A DNA stretch of 64,000 nt from contig OX044358.1 of the NCBI GenBank assembly GCA_943846665.1, positions 620,001 through 684,000 of the forward strand, read 5' to 3'. Origin of the DNA: Arcticimaribacter sp002477625 (GTDB lineage Bacteria; Bacteroidota; Bacteroidia; Flavobacteriales; Flavobacteriaceae). Positions within the stretch are counted from its first letter, which is position 1, and the number at the start of each line of letters is the position of its first letter. The translations under genes were made by a program, and so were the position numbers. Shown here in pieces: positions 23,960 through 32,285 of the stretch. The notes under the pieces are model-generated. The model was given only the letters and a program-made list of their open reading frames with translations. It did no database searches and had not been told where the DNA came from.

Positions 23960-24690
23960 TTTTTAAGTTGAATCGTTTTTAAATTAAAAAGAGCCATTTG
24001 GCTATCTTCCAATTGAACCTTGAGCAATCCTTGAAGGCTAACCCCTCTGATAATTCCTGTGAATAAGCGGCCGTCGGATTCAAATGTACTTGGTTTTCCA
24101 ATGCGATATAAAGAAGCCTCATAAAGCTTTATGATCTGTTCTTCTGGAAATTTAATTAATTCTAGCTTTTGTCGAATATGATCCAAGCAGGTTGCCAAAA
24201 CATCCTCCAAATCATAGGTTGTTCCCGAAATCTGAAGCATCGAAGCTGCCCTGGGTAAGTTTTTAAAATTTTCTTGATTTACATTAAGCCCTATACCGAC
24301 GATACTCGCATGCAACAAACTGCCTTTAAACATATTTTCGATCAACACACCACAAATCTTTTTCTCACCTGACAGAATGTCGTTAGGCCATTTTACACAA
24401 AGCTGAGGAATCATTAAAGATTCTAATGCAGCCTGTACCCCAAGAGAAACCAGACAACTCAACAAGAAAGGGTTTTGAACCTCAGCCGTATTAAATTCTT
24501 TATATATACTGAAAGCTAGGTTTTTACCCGGATCAGACAGCCAGACGGTGTTTTTCTGCCCCCTCCCCTGACGCTGAATACTTGTCCACAAAACCTCTCC
24601 ATCCGAGCACGAATTAGCCAGATATCGTTGCTTGAGCAAAGAATTGGTGGAGTCGGTGGCATCAATTTTGATTAATTTGAAATATGGCAT
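23956..24690 (-). CDS. birA: biotin--[acetyl-CoA-carboxylase] ligase
   Basis: A 244-residue monofunctional ligase that activates biotin as biotinyl-AMP and attaches it to the carboxyl carrier protein. Signatures are DATDSTNSLLKQ, the biotin loop QRQGRGQKNTVWLS (GRGRxG-like), VKWPNDILSGEKKICGVLIEN and VGIGLNVNQ. It lacks the N-terminal HTH of E. coli BirA, so it should not act as a repressor. It is convergent with pyrE and divergent from rsfS. Confidence 0.92.
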   Translation of the reverse strand: MPYFKLIKIDATDSTNSLLKQRYLANSCSDGEVLWTSIQRQGRGQKNTVWLSDPGKNLAFSIYKEFNTAEVQNPFLLSCLVSLGVQAALESLMIPQLCVKWPNDILSGEKKICGVLIENMFKGSLLHASIVGIGLNVNQENFKNLPRAASMLQISGTTYDLEDVLATCLDHIRQKLELIKFPEEQIIKLYEASLYRIGKPSTFESDGRLFTGIIRGVSLQGLLKVQLEDSQMALFNLKTIQLKN

Positions 24691-24696
24691 CTTAAT

Positions 24697-24729
24697 TTGC
24701 TAGTGTCTGACTAGAATATAATAAATTTG
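24697..24729 (+). promoter_or_regulatory. promoter of rsfS-ftsH-LUD-cdsA-psd
   Basis: TTG at 24697-24699 and TAAATTTG at 24722-24729 are 22 nt apart. A small dyad CTAGT-N5-ACTAG (24700-24714) fills the spacer and could bind a regulator. Confidence 0.6.
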
Positions 24730-24748
24730 CACTAAAGAAAAAAATTTG

Positions 24749-25120
24749 ATGATAAAACCTTCCAATAGTGCTGATAATCTAATTGCACAGATAATTCTAG
24801 GGATAGAAGAAGTTAAAGGCCTTGAAGTAAAACTCCTCGATTTAAGAAAAATAGAAAACACGGTTTGTGATTATTTTATAGTTTGTAGTGGAACCTCAAA
24901 TACCCATGTATCGGCAATTGTTGGATCAATTCAGAAAATAGTAAGTAAAGCCATCCACGAAAAACCATTTCACACAGAAGGATTGGATAATTCTGAGTGG
25001 GTTTTGATGGACTATATAGACGTAGTTGTGCATGTGTTTCAAAGAGAAACAAGAGCGCACTATAATATTGAAGAACTTTGGGGAGATGCTGTAACTACAT
25101 TAATCGCCTCCAATCTGTAA
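24749..25120 (+). CDS. rsfS: ribosome silencing factor RsfS
   Basis: About 123 residues of the RsfS/Iojap family. Conserved stretches are VKLLDLRKIENTVCDYFIVCSGTSNTHVSAI and SEWVLMDYIDVVVHVFQRETRAHYNIEELWGDA. It binds ribosomal protein uL14 and blocks subunit joining in poor nutrition. The ATG at 24749 follows the promoter and an in-frame TTG. ftsH begins 8 bp after its stop. Confidence 0.94.
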   Translation: MIKPSNSADNLIAQIILGIEEVKGLEVKLLDLRKIENTVCDYFIVCSGTSNTHVSAIVGSIQKIVSKAIHEKPFHTEGLDNSEWVLMDYIDVVVHVFQRETRAHYNIEELWGDAVTTLIASNL

Positions 25121-25128
25121 ATAAAATT

Positions 25129-27075
25129 ATGGCAAAAGAAAATCTACCTAAAAAACCGAAATTCAATACGTATTGGGTCTATGGACTCGTAATTGTTGGA
25201 TTATTGGCTGTAAGCATGTTTGGAGACAGCAGTTCTCAGACGCTTAAAAAAACTAATATTTCAGAATTCGAACGTTTCCTCAACGATGGAGATGTAATGG
25301 AAGTTGTGGTTTATAACAAAAACTTAGCGAAAGTTTCGTTGACTGAAAAAGCTTTGGAGAAGTCCATTCACTCAGGAACGAAAACCAAAAATCTTTTTGG
25401 GCAAGAAAATATTAAAGGCCCGCACTATCAATTTGAAGTGGGGAATCTTGAATTATTTCAGCGTAAGCTTGAAAAAGCAGAAAGCAACGGCATTACTTTT
25501 CGATATGATTTCACGACCATAGAAAATCGCTGGATGGATATTTTCTTGAGCTTCCTTCCTATCTTACTTATTGTGGGTGTTTGGATTTTCTTAATGCGGA
25601 GAATGTCTGGCGGCGGCGGTGCCGGTGGTGGAAGCCAGATTTTTAATATTGGAAAATCGAAAGCAAAACTTTTTGACGAAAAAACAGACATCAAAACTAC
25701 TTTTAAAGATGTAGCTGGTTTAGAAGGAGCAAAAGAAGAAATTCAAGAAATTGTAGACTTCTTAAAGAACCCAGATAAATACACCGTGCTAGGAGGTAAA
25801 ATTCCAAAAGGTGCACTGCTTGTTGGACTTCCAGGAACAGGTAAAACTTTACTTGCAAAAGCAGTAGCAGGAGAGGCAAAAGTTCCTTTCTTTTCACTTT
25901 CAGGTTCGGATTTTGTAGAAATGTTTGTAGGGGTTGGTGCATCGCGTGTACGTGATCTCTTTAAGCAAGCCAAAGAAAAATCACCTGCCATCATATTCAT
26001 TGATGAAATAGATGCAATTGGTAGGGCTCGTGGTAAAAGCAACATGACCGGTTCTAACGATGAGCGTGAGAATACCTTGAATCAATTGTTGACCGAGATG
26101 GATGGTTTTGGAACCAATACCAATGTAATCGTCTTAGCGGCAACAAACCGAGCTGATGTATTGGATAAAGCCCTGATGCGTGCAGGTCGTTTCGACCGAC
26201 AAATTTATGTTGACCTTCCCGATGTTCGGGAGCGTAAACAAATTTTTGCTGTACACATTGCTCCCCTTAAAACAACAAAAACATTAGACGTTGATTTCTT
26301 ATCGAAACAAACCCCTGGGTTCTCAGGAGCAGACATCGCCAATGTATGTAATGAAGCTGCTTTAATAGCTGCTCGTAAAAATAAAAAATCAGTAGGGAAA
26401 CAAGACTTTTTAGATGCGGTAGACCGTATTGTTGGAGGTCTTGAAAAGAAAAATAAAATCATAACTCCAGGTGAAAAAAGAACGATCGCTTTTCACGAAG
26501 CCGGTCATGCTATGGTCAGCTGGTTACTCGAACACGCTGCTCCTCTAGTGAAACTAACTATTGTCCCAAGAGGACAATCCCTAGGAGCTGCATGGTACCT
26601 TCCTGAGGAGCGAATGATTGTTCGTACGGAACAAATGCTCGATGAAATGTGTGCAACTCTAGGAGGGCGTGCTGCAGAAAAAGTAATCTTCGATAAGATT
26701 TCAACGGGAGCCTTAAGCGATTTAGAAAAAGTAACCCGTCAGGCTAAAGCCATGGTTACGGTTTATGGATTAAATGACGCCATAGGAAACATCACTTATT
26801 ACGACTCAAGCGGTCAATCGGATTATAATTTCTCTAAGCCATATTCTGAAGATACAGCTCAAAAAATTGATAAGGAGATTTCTATTTTAATTGAAGGACA
26901 GTACGATCGTGCTCTAAAATTAATTAAAGACAACAAAGATAAACTCACTACTCTAGCCGAACGCCTTTTAGAAAAAGAAGTTCTCTTTAAAGATGATTTG
27001 TTGACTATTTTGGGGAAAAGACCCTTTGACAAAGAGGAAGAGGTTAAGGGTGATAAAAAGACTGTAACTGAATAA
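25129..27075 (+). CDS. ftsH: ATP-dependent zinc metalloprotease FtsH
   Basis: About 648 residues. Two membrane spans (WVYGLVIVGLLAVSMF and WMDIFLSFLPILLIVGVWIFL) flank a periplasmic domain, then a Gly-rich linker, an AAA+ module (Walker A GLPGTGKT, Walker B IIFIDEID, second region of homology with RPGRFDR-like RAGRFDRQ) and a zinc protease domain with HEAGH. It degrades misfolded membrane proteins and regulators such as LpxC. The start at MAKENL is chosen because the longer frame overlaps rsfS. Confidence 0.96.
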   Translation: MAKENLPKKPKFNTYWVYGLVIVGLLAVSMFGDSSSQTLKKTNISEFERFLNDGDVMEVVVYNKNLAKVSLTEKALEKSIHSGTKTKNLFGQENIKGPHYQFEVGNLELFQRKLEKAESNGITFRYDFTTIENRWMDIFLSFLPILLIVGVWIFLMRRMSGGGGAGGGSQIFNIGKSKAKLFDEKTDIKTTFKDVAGLEGAKEEIQEIVDFLKNPDKYTVLGGKIPKGALLVGLPGTGKTLLAKAVAGEAKVPFFSLSGSDFVEMFVGVGASRVRDLFKQAKEKSPAIIFIDEIDAIGRARGKSNMTGSNDERENTLNQLLTEMDGFGTNTNVIVLAATNRADVLDKALMRAGRFDRQIYVDLPDVRERKQIFAVHIAPLKTTKTLDVDFLSKQTPGFSGADIANVCNEAALIAARKNKKSVGKQDFLDAVDRIVGGLEKKNKIITPGEKRTIAFHEAGHAMVSWLLEHAAPLVKLTIVPRGQSLGAAWYLPEERMIVRTEQMLDEMCATLGGRAAEKVIFDKISTGALSDLEKVTRQAKAMVTVYGLNDAIGNITYYDSSGQSDYNFSKPYSEDTAQKIDKEISILIEGQYDRALKLIKDNKDKLTTLAERLLEKEVLFKDDLLTILGKRPFDKEEEVKGDKKTVTE

Positions 27076-27087
27076 ACATAATTTTCT

Positions 27088-27681
27088 GTGGGGCTCTTTA
27101 GTAATGTTTTTGGATCAAAAAAAAAGGAGCAAAATGCTGAAAAAAGTCCGTACCTAGCTTCCAAAAAAGATCCGAAAGAACTCCATTTTGCGCGAGTTTT
27201 TACCGAAAAAGGGGGGAAGTTTATTTTCAGTGAAAACGCAGAGCAAACCCGGAACTATTTTCATAGAATTTTAGCTGAGAACGGTTGGGGCAGCAGTGAT
27301 CTCAAAAGCGATTCTAAGAGCTTGAATAGTTTTTTCAACATCACAGTAAATCCTGAGGCTTCGGAAAATAAAAAAGCTACGGTTCAATTGTTGGGTTGTG
27401 AATATCTGATTGCAAACAAAGGATCGGTTTTAGTGTGCAGTCATCAGATACAGAACCTGAAGCTCGATGAACTTCCTGAAAATCTTATCATTTTGGCGAG
27501 TGCTGCTCAATTTGTAGAAGATGTAAGTGAAGCAATGACCATGATCAATACCCGATACAAAGAAGACTTACCTTCTAACATTACCACACTAAACACTTTT
27601 GACACCAATAAAGAAGATGATTTCCTTTCTTACGGGAGTAGCACAAAAAACTTATATTTACTCGTTCAAGAAGATTCTTAA
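27088..27681 (+). CDS. LUD-domain protein (LutC/YkgG-like)
   Basis: A 197-residue protein starting at a GTG codon 12 bp after ftsH. It shows the LUD fold in FTEKGGKFIFSENAEQTRNYF and SKDTRYKEDLPSNITTLN-like ends, but it is more divergent than lactate-utilisation LutC. It is a regular neighbour of ftsH and cdsA in Flavobacteriia, which suggests a role other than lactate oxidation. Exact function unknown. The start is fixed by a nearby upstream stop in frame. Confidence 0.65.
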   Translation: MGLFSNVFGSKKKEQNAEKSPYLASKKDPKELHFARVFTEKGGKFIFSENAEQTRNYFHRILAENGWGSSDLKSDSKSLNSFFNITVNPEASENKKATVQLLGCEYLIANKGSVLVCSHQIQNLKLDELPENLIILASAAQFVEDVSEAMTMINTRYKEDLPSNITTLNTFDTNKEDDFLSYGSSTKNLYLLVQEDS

Positions 27682-28473
27682 ATGAAAGTTATACAAATTC
27701 GTGCATTATCAGGCAGCCTATACGCAGGGGTTTTAATGGGTGCTATCTTCTTGTCTCCCATCGCCATAACAGCCGTTGTGCTTCTTTTTTCGGGCCTAGC
27801 CCTCTGGGAATTTCAACGCTTGATTCAATTCAAAAGTTTTATTCCTATACTTACTCTTGTCTTACTTTCAGTTTATGCCACTCTCGGGTTTGTCAGTACG
27901 TTTACAGAAGATATTTTAGTTTATGGTGCTCTTACGATCAACTTGGTTTTGGTGGCTATGTTATTCAATTCAAAGAAAATAAAATACAGCTATCCTGTTC
28001 AATTTGTATTAAGCATGGGATATATTGTTTTATCATCTTACTTCATTACTCGAACAGCTTTTGACGGTTTAGCATACGAACCCTGGATACTGGCCTTACT
28101 CTATATTGCGATATGGGCAAACAATTCTTTTGCCTATCTGTTTGGATCGAAATTTGGAAAACACAAATTACTGCCGGCTATATCTCCTAAAAAATCATGG
28201 GAAGGTTTTTTTGGCGGGATGATAGCCACCATCCTAGTTACTTATTTCATTGAATTAAAAATGCATATTTTTAACAGCAACCTATGGATTCTGTTTGCAG
28301 TATTGATCCCCGTGCTTGCCACTTTAGGTGACTTTGTTCAATCCTATTTTAAACGGGTTGCAAAAGTAAAAGACAGTGGAAGTTTAATCCCCGGTCATGG
28401 CGGTTTTTATGATCGTATGGATAGTGTTATTTTTGTAGCTCCCTTTTATTATTTATTATTAAAATTCATTTAA
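27682..28473 (+). CDS. cdsA: phosphatidate cytidylyltransferase
   Basis: A 263-residue membrane enzyme with about seven or eight spans and the CDS signature in the last third, SWEGFFGGMIATILVTYF then GDFVQSYFKRVAKVKDSGSLIPGHGGFYDRMDS. It makes CDP-diacylglycerol for all phospholipids. psd follows 1 bp later, so the first and last steps toward phosphatidylethanolamine are joined here. Confidence 0.93.
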   Translation: MKVIQIRALSGSLYAGVLMGAIFLSPIAITAVVLLFSGLALWEFQRLIQFKSFIPILTLVLLSVYATLGFVSTFTEDILVYGALTINLVLVAMLFNSKKIKYSYPVQFVLSMGYIVLSSYFITRTAFDGLAYEPWILALLYIAIWANNSFAYLFGSKFGKHKLLPAISPKKSWEGFFGGMIATILVTYFIELKMHIFNSNLWILFAVLIPVLATLGDFVQSYFKRVAKVKDSGSLIPGHGGFYDRMDSVIFVAPFYYLLLKFI

Positions 28474-28474
28474 G

Positions 28475-29125
28475 ATGTTCCACAAAGAAGGTTTCTTTAT
28501 TATAATTTTCACATTTTTATTTACTGCTGGAATTGCTCTGGGAGCTGATTTCTTCATCACTATTCTTTGGCTCAAATGGGGACTACAGCTAGTTGCCTTG
28601 GGTCTACTAATTATCGTATTACAGTTCTTTAGAAATCCAAAAAGAAATACCCCAATCAATGCAGATCATGTTATTGCACCAGTAGATGGTAAGGTCGTGG
28701 TTATTGAAGAGGTGTATGAAAAAGAATATTTTAAAGACCAACGGCTGATGGTTTCGATTTTTATGTCTCCCATAAACGTACATGTTACTCGCTATGCGAT
28801 GAGTGGAAAAGTATTGTTCAGCAAGTATCACCCTGGGAAATATCTTGTAGCATGGCATCCAAAGGCGTCTGAAGAGAATGAGCGTACTACCATCGTATTG
28901 GAAAACAAATCCTTTGGTGCGATCTTATATCGTCAAATAGCTGGAGCGCTAGCCCGTAGGATTGTAAATTACGCACAAGAAGGTCAGGAGGTAGTTCAAG
29001 GTACCGATGCTGGGTTTATCAAATTTGGCTCGCGTGTAGATCTTTATTTTCCGATTGGAACCCGTATTAATGTCGAACTCAACCAAGTAGTAACAGGCGG
29101 TATTGATGTCGTTGCAAAAAAGTAA
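28475..29125 (+). CDS. psd: phosphatidylserine decarboxylase family protein
   Basis: A 216-residue short-type proenzyme. An N-terminal span pair is followed by VIAPVDGKVVVIEEV, IFMSPINVHVTRYAMSG and the self-cleavage site FIKFGSRVDLYFP, where Gly-Ser cleavage creates the pyruvoyl group. It converts phosphatidylserine to phosphatidylethanolamine. Convergent with valS, 7 bp apart. Confidence 0.93.
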   Translation: MFHKEGFFIIIFTFLFTAGIALGADFFITILWLKWGLQLVALGLLIIVLQFFRNPKRNTPINADHVIAPVDGKVVVIEEVYEKEYFKDQRLMVSIFMSPINVHVTRYAMSGKVLFSKYHPGKYLVAWHPKASEENERTTIVLENKSFGAILYRQIAGALARRIVNYAQEGQEVVQGTDAGFIKFGSRVDLYFPIGTRINVELNQVVTGGIDVVAKK

Positions 29126-29132
29126 CCGTTTA

Positions 29133-31763
29133 TTAGAGAGCTGCCAAACTTTTTTCAATGACTTCAATTTTCTCTAAAGCATCAGCTTCTTTCTTTCGTT
29201 CATTAGCCAAAACTTGATCGGGTGCATTGGAAACAAAACGCTCATTTGCAAGTTTCTTTTGAACCGATAGTAAGAAACCGTTTGCATATTTCAGCTCTTC
29301 TTGTAGTTTGAGACGTTCTTTTTCTAAATCAATCTTCCCTTCTAGAGGGATAAAGAATTCCAAACCATTGGCGCGAAATGCACCTCCAGTTTGATCTGAT
29401 ATCGCTTCTTCATAAGACACACTACTCAATTGCCCCATTTTCTGAACCAAGGATTCAAAGGGAATGGCTTCGTCTGAACCGATTACCTGTAGTGCCAGTG
29501 CTTCTTTAAAACCAAGTTCTTTTTCTTTTCTAAAGTTTCGAATTCCGCCAATTACTCCAGTAGCTTCTTCAAAACGTTGGATGAGTTTTTCATCATAAGC
29601 CTGAACCTCTGGCCACGCACTCACTATCAATGCTTCCTCAACAGAACGTGTACCTATATCCTGCCATAATTCTTCGGTAAGAAAAGGCATAAACGGGTGA
29701 AGTAGCTTTAGATTGTCCTCAAATAAAACACGAACCTCACGATAGGTTTGCCCATCAATAGGATCGCCATAGGCCGGTTTAATCGCTTCCAATAACCACG
29801 AACAAAAATCATCCCAGATGAGCTTATAGGATGTCATCATGGCGTCGGAGATACGGTATTTATCAAAATGATCGTTGATTTGTTCTAAGGCCTGCTGGAA
29901 TTTTTGAGAATACCAGTGCAATGCTTCTTTACTTACAGCCGATTGGTTTCTGTTTTCATCAACTTCCCAACCTTCAATCAGGCGATAAGCATTCCATATT
30001 TTATTAGAAAAATTCTTTCCTTGCTGGCACAGGCTTTCATCGAACAATAAATCATTCCCAGCGGCTGAACTCAACATGAGGCCTACTCGGACAGCATCAG
30101 CTCCGAAATCATCAATTAGTTTTAAAGCATCTGGAGAATTCCCTAATTGCTTCGACATTTTTCGTCCTTGCTTGTCCCGTACAAGACCTGTAAGGTATAC
30201 TTTTGAAAATGGTTTTTCATTACGGTATTCATAGCCCGAAATGATCATTCGTGCTACCCAGAAAAATAAGATGTCTGGACCAGTAACAAGGTCTCTAGTA
30301 GGATAGTAATAATTTATTTCTTCGTTATCCGGGTTTCGAATACCATCGAATACAGAGATTGGCCATAACCACGAAGAAAACCAAGTATCCAATACGTCCT
30401 TGTCTTGACGAAGGTCACTTGCTTTCAAATCGGCATTACCCGATTTGGATCGTGCTAATTCAAGGGCTTGTTCTGCAGTAGTTGCAACCACAAAATCTTC
30501 TGGATTGTTGCTGTAATAGTAAGCTGGTATTTGTTGACCCCACCACAACTGACGTGAGATATTCCAGTCACGGACATTCTCCATCCAATGACGGTAGGTG
30601 TTTTTGAATTTAGCAGGGACCAAAGCAACTTCTTCCGATTCGAGAACTGCTTTAATTGCAGGTTCAGCCAATTGTTCCATTTTCAAGAACCATTGATCCG
30701 ATAAGCGTGGTTCAATTACAGCCTTTGTTCGTTCAGAAGTTCCAACCTTGTGGGTGTAATCTTCTTTTTTAACTAAAACGCTTAATTCTTCTAATTCTTT
30801 AGCAACAGCCTTACGAACTACAAAACGGTCTTGGCCTTCATAATGCAATCCGTGCGCATTGAGCGTAGCATCAGCATTGAATATATCAATAAGATCTAAA
30901 TTATGTTTTTCTCCTAAAGCCTTGTCGTTGATGTCGTGTGCAGGTGTAACTTTTAAACAACCTGTTCCAAACTCCATATCCACATAATCATCTTGAATGA
31001 TCGGTATCCATCGATTGGCTACAGGTACTTTTACTTTCTTTCCTTTTAAATGCTTAAAACGTTCATCTTTAGGATGAATACAAATAGCGGTATCCCCGAA
31101 AATTGTTTCCGGACGAGTAGTTGCAATAATAAGCGGTTTTGCTTCGCCTTCAACTTCGTATGCAATATGGTATAAAAAACCAGGCTTCTCTTCATAAACA
31201 ACTTCTTCATCAGACAGGGTTGTTTGAGCTTCAGGATCCCAGTTTACCATCCGATATCCTCGATACACCAAACCTTTATTAAACAAATCAACAAAAACCT
31301 GTATTACAGACGCTGACATATCGTCATCTAATGTAAATTTGGTTCTATCCCAGTCACAAGAAGCACCCAGCTTTTGTAATTGTTTTAAAATAAGACCTCC
31401 GTACTCCTCAGTCCAATCCCAAGCATGTTCCAAAAACGCTTCTCGCGTTAAATCATTTTTATCAATTCCTTGCTCTTTAAGACGGGCTACTACTTTTGCT
31501 TCAGTGGCAATAGACGCATGATCGGTTCCAGGAACCCAGCACGCATTATATCCTTGCATTCTAGCCCTACGAATTAAAATATCTTGCAAGGATACATTCA
31601 ACATATGTCCCATATGAAGAATTCCAGTCACATTTGGCGGCGGAATTACAATGGAATAGGCAGGGCGGTCGTCGGGTGTAGAAGCAAAGTATTTATTACT
31701 GAGCCAATAGTCATACCATTTCTGTTCGACAGTTGAGGCTTCAAATTTTGAGGAAATCGACAT
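29133..31763 (-). CDS. valS: valyl-tRNA synthetase
   Basis: An 876-residue class I synthetase. HIGH-type signature: PPPNVTGILHMGHML; KMSKS signature: RKMSKQLGNSPD; the CP1 editing domain carries TTRPETIFGDTA and GTGCLKVTPAHDINDKA. A C-terminal coiled-coil arm (LEKERLKLQEELKYANGFL) binds tRNA. The start at MSISSKFEA is chosen because the longer frame runs through the promoter and hairpin region upstream. It is a single-gene transcript. Confidence 0.96.
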   Translation of the reverse strand: MSISSKFEASTVEQKWYDYWLSNKYFASTPDDRPAYSIVIPPPNVTGILHMGHMLNVSLQDILIRRARMQGYNACWVPGTDHASIATEAKVVARLKEQGIDKNDLTREAFLEHAWDWTEEYGGLILKQLQKLGASCDWDRTKFTLDDDMSASVIQVFVDLFNKGLVYRGYRMVNWDPEAQTTLSDEEVVYEEKPGFLYHIAYEVEGEAKPLIIATTRPETIFGDTAICIHPKDERFKHLKGKKVKVPVANRWIPIIQDDYVDMEFGTGCLKVTPAHDINDKALGEKHNLDLIDIFNADATLNAHGLHYEGQDRFVVRKAVAKELEELSVLVKKEDYTHKVGTSERTKAVIEPRLSDQWFLKMEQLAEPAIKAVLESEEVALVPAKFKNTYRHWMENVRDWNISRQLWWGQQIPAYYYSNNPEDFVVATTAEQALELARSKSGNADLKASDLRQDKDVLDTWFSSWLWPISVFDGIRNPDNEEINYYYPTRDLVTGPDILFFWVARMIISGYEYRNEKPFSKVYLTGLVRDKQGRKMSKQLGNSPDALKLIDDFGADAVRVGLMLSSAAGNDLLFDESLCQQGKNFSNKIWNAYRLIEGWEVDENRNQSAVSKEALHWYSQKFQQALEQINDHFDKYRISDAMMTSYKLIWDDFCSWLLEAIKPAYGDPIDGQTYREVRVLFEDNLKLLHPFMPFLTEELWQDIGTRSVEEALIVSAWPEVQAYDEKLIQRFEEATGVIGGIRNFRKEKELGFKEALALQVIGSDEAIPFESLVQKMGQLSSVSYEEAISDQTGGAFRANGLEFFIPLEGKIDLEKERLKLQEELKYANGFLLSVQKKLANERFVSNAPDQVLANERKKEADALEKIEVIEKSLAAL

Positions 31764-31775
31764 AAATGGTCTGGT

Positions 31776-31795
31776 TTTTGTTATAAATAACAAAA
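31776..31795 (-). other. hairpin in the valS 5' leader
   Basis: TTTTGTTAT / ATAACAAAA with a 2 nt centre; a 7 bp stem with a 6 nt loop is the realistic form. It begins at the predicted start of transcription and ends 12 nt before the valS ATG, overlapping the -7 element. Its role is unknown. Confidence 0.5.
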
Positions 31796-31819
31796 GTAAT
31801 TTTCTTAAAGGGATTACAA
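31791..31819 (-). promoter_or_regulatory. valS promoter
   Basis: Minus-strand TTG (31817-31819) and TACTTTTG (31791-31798) with 18 nt between them, about 27 nt upstream of the ATG. Confidence 0.65.
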
Positions 31820-31892
31820 AAGGAAACCGTTCACTTTTGTAGTGCTTTTATTGAGTTAAGTAAAATTATGTAAATTGGTACTAACTAAATCG

Positions 31893-32285
31893 ATGAAAAT
31901 GAAAAATATTATTACCACTTTCTGTTTATTTCTAGCATTCAGTTACAATGGATTCTCACAAACAGTCGGCCCCAAAATAGAATTCCAATCTAGTGTGGTA
32001 GATTATGGAGAAATTGTCAAAGGAAGCGATGGTATTCGCATCTTTACTTTTGTCAATTCAGGTGATATGCCCTTAGAAATCACCAAAGTGTATTCTTCTT
32101 GCGGATGTACTATTCCAAAAAAACCAGAAGCACCAATAGCTCCTGGTGAAAGCGGTGAAATTCAAGTAAAATACGATACCAATCGAGTGGGACCAATTCG
32201 TAAAACCATTACCGTGAATTCTAACGCATCAGAAACCCCTATTGTTTCGCTAAAAATAAAAGGAACTGTTCAGCCTTCGTCATAA
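31893..32285 (+). CDS. DUF1573 domain secreted protein
   Basis: About 130 residues with a signal peptide (TTFCLFLAFSYNGFSQ) followed by one DUF1573 domain of immunoglobulin-like fold: IEFQSSVVDYGEIVKGSDGIRIFTFVNSGD, SSCGCTIPKKPEAPIAPGESGEIQVKYDT. The Cys pair in SSCGCT is a family mark. Such proteins are numerous in Bacteroidota and their role is unknown. The end overlaps the convergent protease-like gene by 6 bp. Confidence 0.88.
   Translation: MKMKNIITTFCLFLAFSYNGFSQTVGPKIEFQSSVVDYGEIVKGSDGIRIFTFVNSGDMPLEITKVYSSCGCTIPKKPEAPIAPGESGEIQVKYDTNRVGPIRKTITVNSNASETPIVSLKIKGTVQPSS

Noticed and set aside
25703..26462. Open frames on the strand opposite ftsH
   Set aside because: They are Leu/Ser-rich mirror frames of a well-conserved gene and carry no recognisable motif.
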